The notes below the pieces were generated by a model, which did no database searches, was not told where the DNA came from, and saw nothing but the letters and a program-made list of their open reading frames with translations. Both the position numbers and the translations under genes were made by a program. This document shows positions 6,478 to 8,432 of a stretch of 8,432 nucleotides of DNA, piece after piece. Every line of letters starts with the position of its first letter. The stretch's first letter is position 1. Source of the DNA: Alphaproteobacteria bacterium (lineage in GTDB: Bacteria > Pseudomonadota > Alphaproteobacteria > SP197); NCBI GenBank assembly GCA_022822575.1, contig JAJEBJ010000465.1, forward strand, positions 1 through 8,432. Direction: 5' to 3'.

Positions 6478-8432
6478 GTGACGCGCGACCCGCGATACGA
6501 CATTCTCTTCGAGCCGGTGCGCATCGGCCCCGTCGTGGCGCGCAACAGGTTCTACCAGGTTCCCCACTGCAACGGCGCCGGCATCCAGTTTCCCCACGGA
6601 CAAGCCGCCATGCGCGGCATGAAGGCCGAGGGCGGTTGGGCAGTGGTGAACACCGAGTGGTGTTCGATCCACCCGTCCATGGACATTCCGCCGGCCCAGA
6701 GCACGAGGCTGTGGAGCCGGGAGGATGTGCGCGTTCACGCCCTGATGGTGGAGGCCGTCCATCGCCACGGCGCGCTGGCCGGGTGCGAACTCGCCCACGC
6801 AGGTCTCACGTCACACAATTCCTACAGCCGGCTGCCGGCCATGGGGCCATCTGCCCGTCCCATGCCTCCCCGGGACTTTCCCGGTCAAGGCCGGTCCATG
6901 ACGCGGGACGACATTCGCAACGTCCGGCGCTGGCACCGCGAGGGTGTCAGGCGTGCCCTCGAGGCAGGGTTCGACCTTGTCTACGTCTACGCCAGTCACG
7001 GCATCACGGTCTTCACGGACTTCCTGTCGCCGCGAATCAACCGGCGCACAGATGAATACGGGGGGTGTTTCGAGAATCGCCTGCGCCTGTTACGCGAGAC
7101 CCTTGAGGACGTCATGGAAGAGGCGCAGGGACGCTGTGCCGTGGCCCTGCGCTTCGGCGTCGACGAAAAGGACGGACCGGTCCACCTGGGAGAGGAAGAG
7201 TGCCGGGCCGTCGTCGAGAGCCTGGCCGAGGTTCCCGATCTGTGGGATGTGAACGTGGGCGGGCCGAACGACATGCTGACCTCCCGATTCCGCAAGGAGG
7301 GCTGGCAGGAACCTTCCATGGCCTTTGTCAAGACACTCACCTCCAGACCTGTGGTGGGTGTCGGCCGTTTCACCAGTCCGGACACGATGGCGGCCATGGT
7401 CAGGCGTGGCGTTGTCGACTTCATCGGCGCAGCCCGACCATCGATCGCCGACCCTTTCCTGCCCCGCAAGATCGAGGAAGGCCGTATCGACGACATTCGC
7501 GAATGCATCGGCTGCAACGTGTGCCTGGCCTCCAACATGATGTCCGTACCCATACGCTGCACGCAGAATCCCACAATGTCGGAAGAATGGCGCCGTGGAT
7601 GGCACCCCGAACGGCTGCCCCGGCGCGGCAGCGGGGCACGCGTCCTTGTCATCGGAGCCGGGCCGGCCGGTCTCGAGGCGGCAAGGGCCGCCGGAGAGCG
7701 GGGTTACGAGGTGACGTTGGCCGAGGCAGGCTCGGAGCCGGGTGGCCATCTCAATCGAATGGCACGGCTGCCCGGACTCGAGGAATGGATCCGGGTGCGC
7801 GATTGGCGCGTCAGCCAGATCGACCGATTGAACAATGTCGAGGTGTACCGGGAGAGCAGACTCGACGCATCAGACGTGACGGACTGGGGCTTCGGGCACG
7901 TGATTGTCGCCACCGGATCGCACTGGCGCCGCGACGGAGTGGGGCACACCAACATCGATCCGATCCAGGGATACGCTTGCGAGCACGTCCTCAGCCCCGA
8001 CGATGTTTCAGGTGACATCTCGGTCCGTTCGCCGGTGGTGATCTTCGATGACGATTCCTACGTCATGGGGGGAGCACTGGCAGAGAAACTCGCCTGCGAT
8101 GGACACCGCGTCCTTCTTGTCGCCACCGGGGCCATGGTTTCGCCCTGGAGCAGTCTCGTGATCGACCAGGCGGACATTCATCGCCGCCTGGTCTCGTGCG
8201 GCGTGGAGGTTCTTCTCAACCACAATCTCCTGGCCATCCAGGAAGACTCGGTGAGACTGGCCGGAATGTTCGGTGAACCCCCATTCACCCGGCGGGCAGC
8301 GAGCGTCGTGCTGGTGACGATGCGCACCCCGCAGACAGAGCTGGCCCGCAGCCTCTCCGGCGCCATGGAGGGAGGCGACATCCGAAGCCTCACGTCCGTG
8401 GGCGACTGCCGTGTTCCGGGGCTCATTTCCGA
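6478..8432 (+). CDS. Trimethylamine dehydrogenase-like 4Fe-4S flavoprotein (TMADH/DMADH/histamine dehydrogenase family), 3' truncated
   Basis: Family members oxidatively N-demethylate or deaminate amines and pass electrons through a 4Fe-4S cluster to ETF. The frame is open to the window end (651 codons; TMADH has about 730). An Old-Yellow-Enzyme barrel opens with RDPRYDILFEP and holds Cys31 in VPHC, the match of the Cys30 that binds 6-S-cysteinyl-FMN, plus Tyr171/His174 of the catalytic set. Cluster ligands are Cys343, Cys346, Cys349 and Cys361. A nucleotide-binding domain (VIGAGPAG, 391-398) follows. Substrate-bowl residues differ: Tyr60 is Trp61, Trp355 is Asn353 and the Trp264 loop is four residues shorter. 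GTG at 6478 is chosen because it puts the N-terminus in exact register with TMADH; the in-frame GTG at 6469 adds three residues and lies only two bases after GGAG (6463-6466), while 6478 lies eleven after it. Family is secure; trimethylamine itself is an unlikely substrate. Confidence 0.9.
   Translation, partial: MTRDPRYDILFEPVRIGPVVARNRFYQVPHCNGAGIQFPHGQAAMRGMKAEGGWAVVNTEWCSIHPSMDIPPAQSTRLWSREDVRVHALMVEAVHRHGALAGCELAHAGLTSHNSYSRLPAMGPSARPMPPRDFPGQGRSMTRDDIRNVRRWHREGVRRALEAGFDLVYVYASHGITVFTDFLSPRINRRTDEYGGCFENRLRLLRETLEDVMEEAQGRCAVALRFGVDEKDGPVHLGEEECRAVVESLAEVPDLWDVNVGGPNDMLTSRFRKEGWQEPSMAFVKTLTSRPVVGVGRFTSPDTMAAMVRRGVVDFIGAARPSIADPFLPRKIEEGRIDDIRECIGCNVCLASNMMSVPIRCTQNPTMSEEWRRGWHPERLPRRGSGARVLVIGAGPAGLEAARAAGERGYEVTLAEAGSEPGGHLNRMARLPGLEEWIRVRDWRVSQIDRLNNVEVYRESRLDASDVTDWGFGHVIVATGSHWRRDGVGHTNIDPIQGYACEHVLSPDDVSGDISVRSPVVIFDDDSYVMGGALAEKLACDGHRVLLVATGAMVSPWSSLVIDQADIHRRLVSCGVEVLLNHNLLAIQEDSVRLAGMFGEPPFTRRAASVVLVTMRTPQTELARSLSGAMEGGDIRSLTSVGDCRVPGLIS

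Noticed and set aside
7200..8015. 271-codon open frame on the plus strand
   Set aside because: It lies in another frame inside the TMADH-like gene, which has continuous motif-rich homology; the alternative product is Arg/Gly-rich and matches nothing recognised.

Overview
The window reads as chromosomal DNA from a GC-rich proteobacterium, most likely an alphaproteobacterium. The evidence is the strong G/C bias at third codon positions, the mtaB-ftsY gene order seen in many alphaproteobacteria, and a second type of ClpP-like protein that I associate with that class. No rRNA, tRNA, CRISPR array, insertion sequence or phage gene is visible. Seven protein genes fill nearly all of it, and the two at the edges are cut by the window.

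Left block, + strand (1-2733): a housekeeping group. It holds the 3' part of mtaB (tRNA methylthiotransferase), ftsY (signal-recognition-particle receptor, starting at a TTG that overlaps the mtaB stop) and a ClpP-like serine protease gene. The ClpP-like protein keeps the catalytic Ser and His but has Asn where canonical ClpP has the catalytic Asp.

Middle block, - strand (2880-5498): a two-gene operon read right to left. First comes a 717-residue ADP(NDP)-forming acyl-CoA synthetase (CoA-binding half plus ATP-grasp half). Nine bases after it comes a 151-residue protein of the pyrimidine-dimer DNA glycosylase (T4 endonuclease V-like) family. This block is convergent with the clpP-like gene and divergent from the right block. 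A 137-base region between the divergent genes carries a reasonable promoter for the synthetase and a weak one for the other side.

Right block, + strand (5636 to the window end): a crotonase very like carnitinyl-CoA dehydratase (CaiD), then a long reading frame that runs off the window. That frame encodes a trimethylamine-dehydrogenase-type iron-sulfur flavoprotein. It keeps the covalent-FMN cysteine, the four cluster cysteines and the catalytic Tyr/His, but all three residues of the aromatic substrate bowl and both residues known at the electron exit are changed.

Together, a CoA ligase, a CaiD-like hydratase/dehydratase and a TMADH-like amine dehydrogenase suggest catabolism of an N-methylated or other amine-bearing acid through CoA thioesters. 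The substrate cannot be read from sequence, and this pathway is inference. It is the most interesting part of the window. Comparisons with E. coli ClpP, E. coli CaiD, T4 endonuclease V and Methylophilus TMADH were made by eye against sequences recalled from memory.
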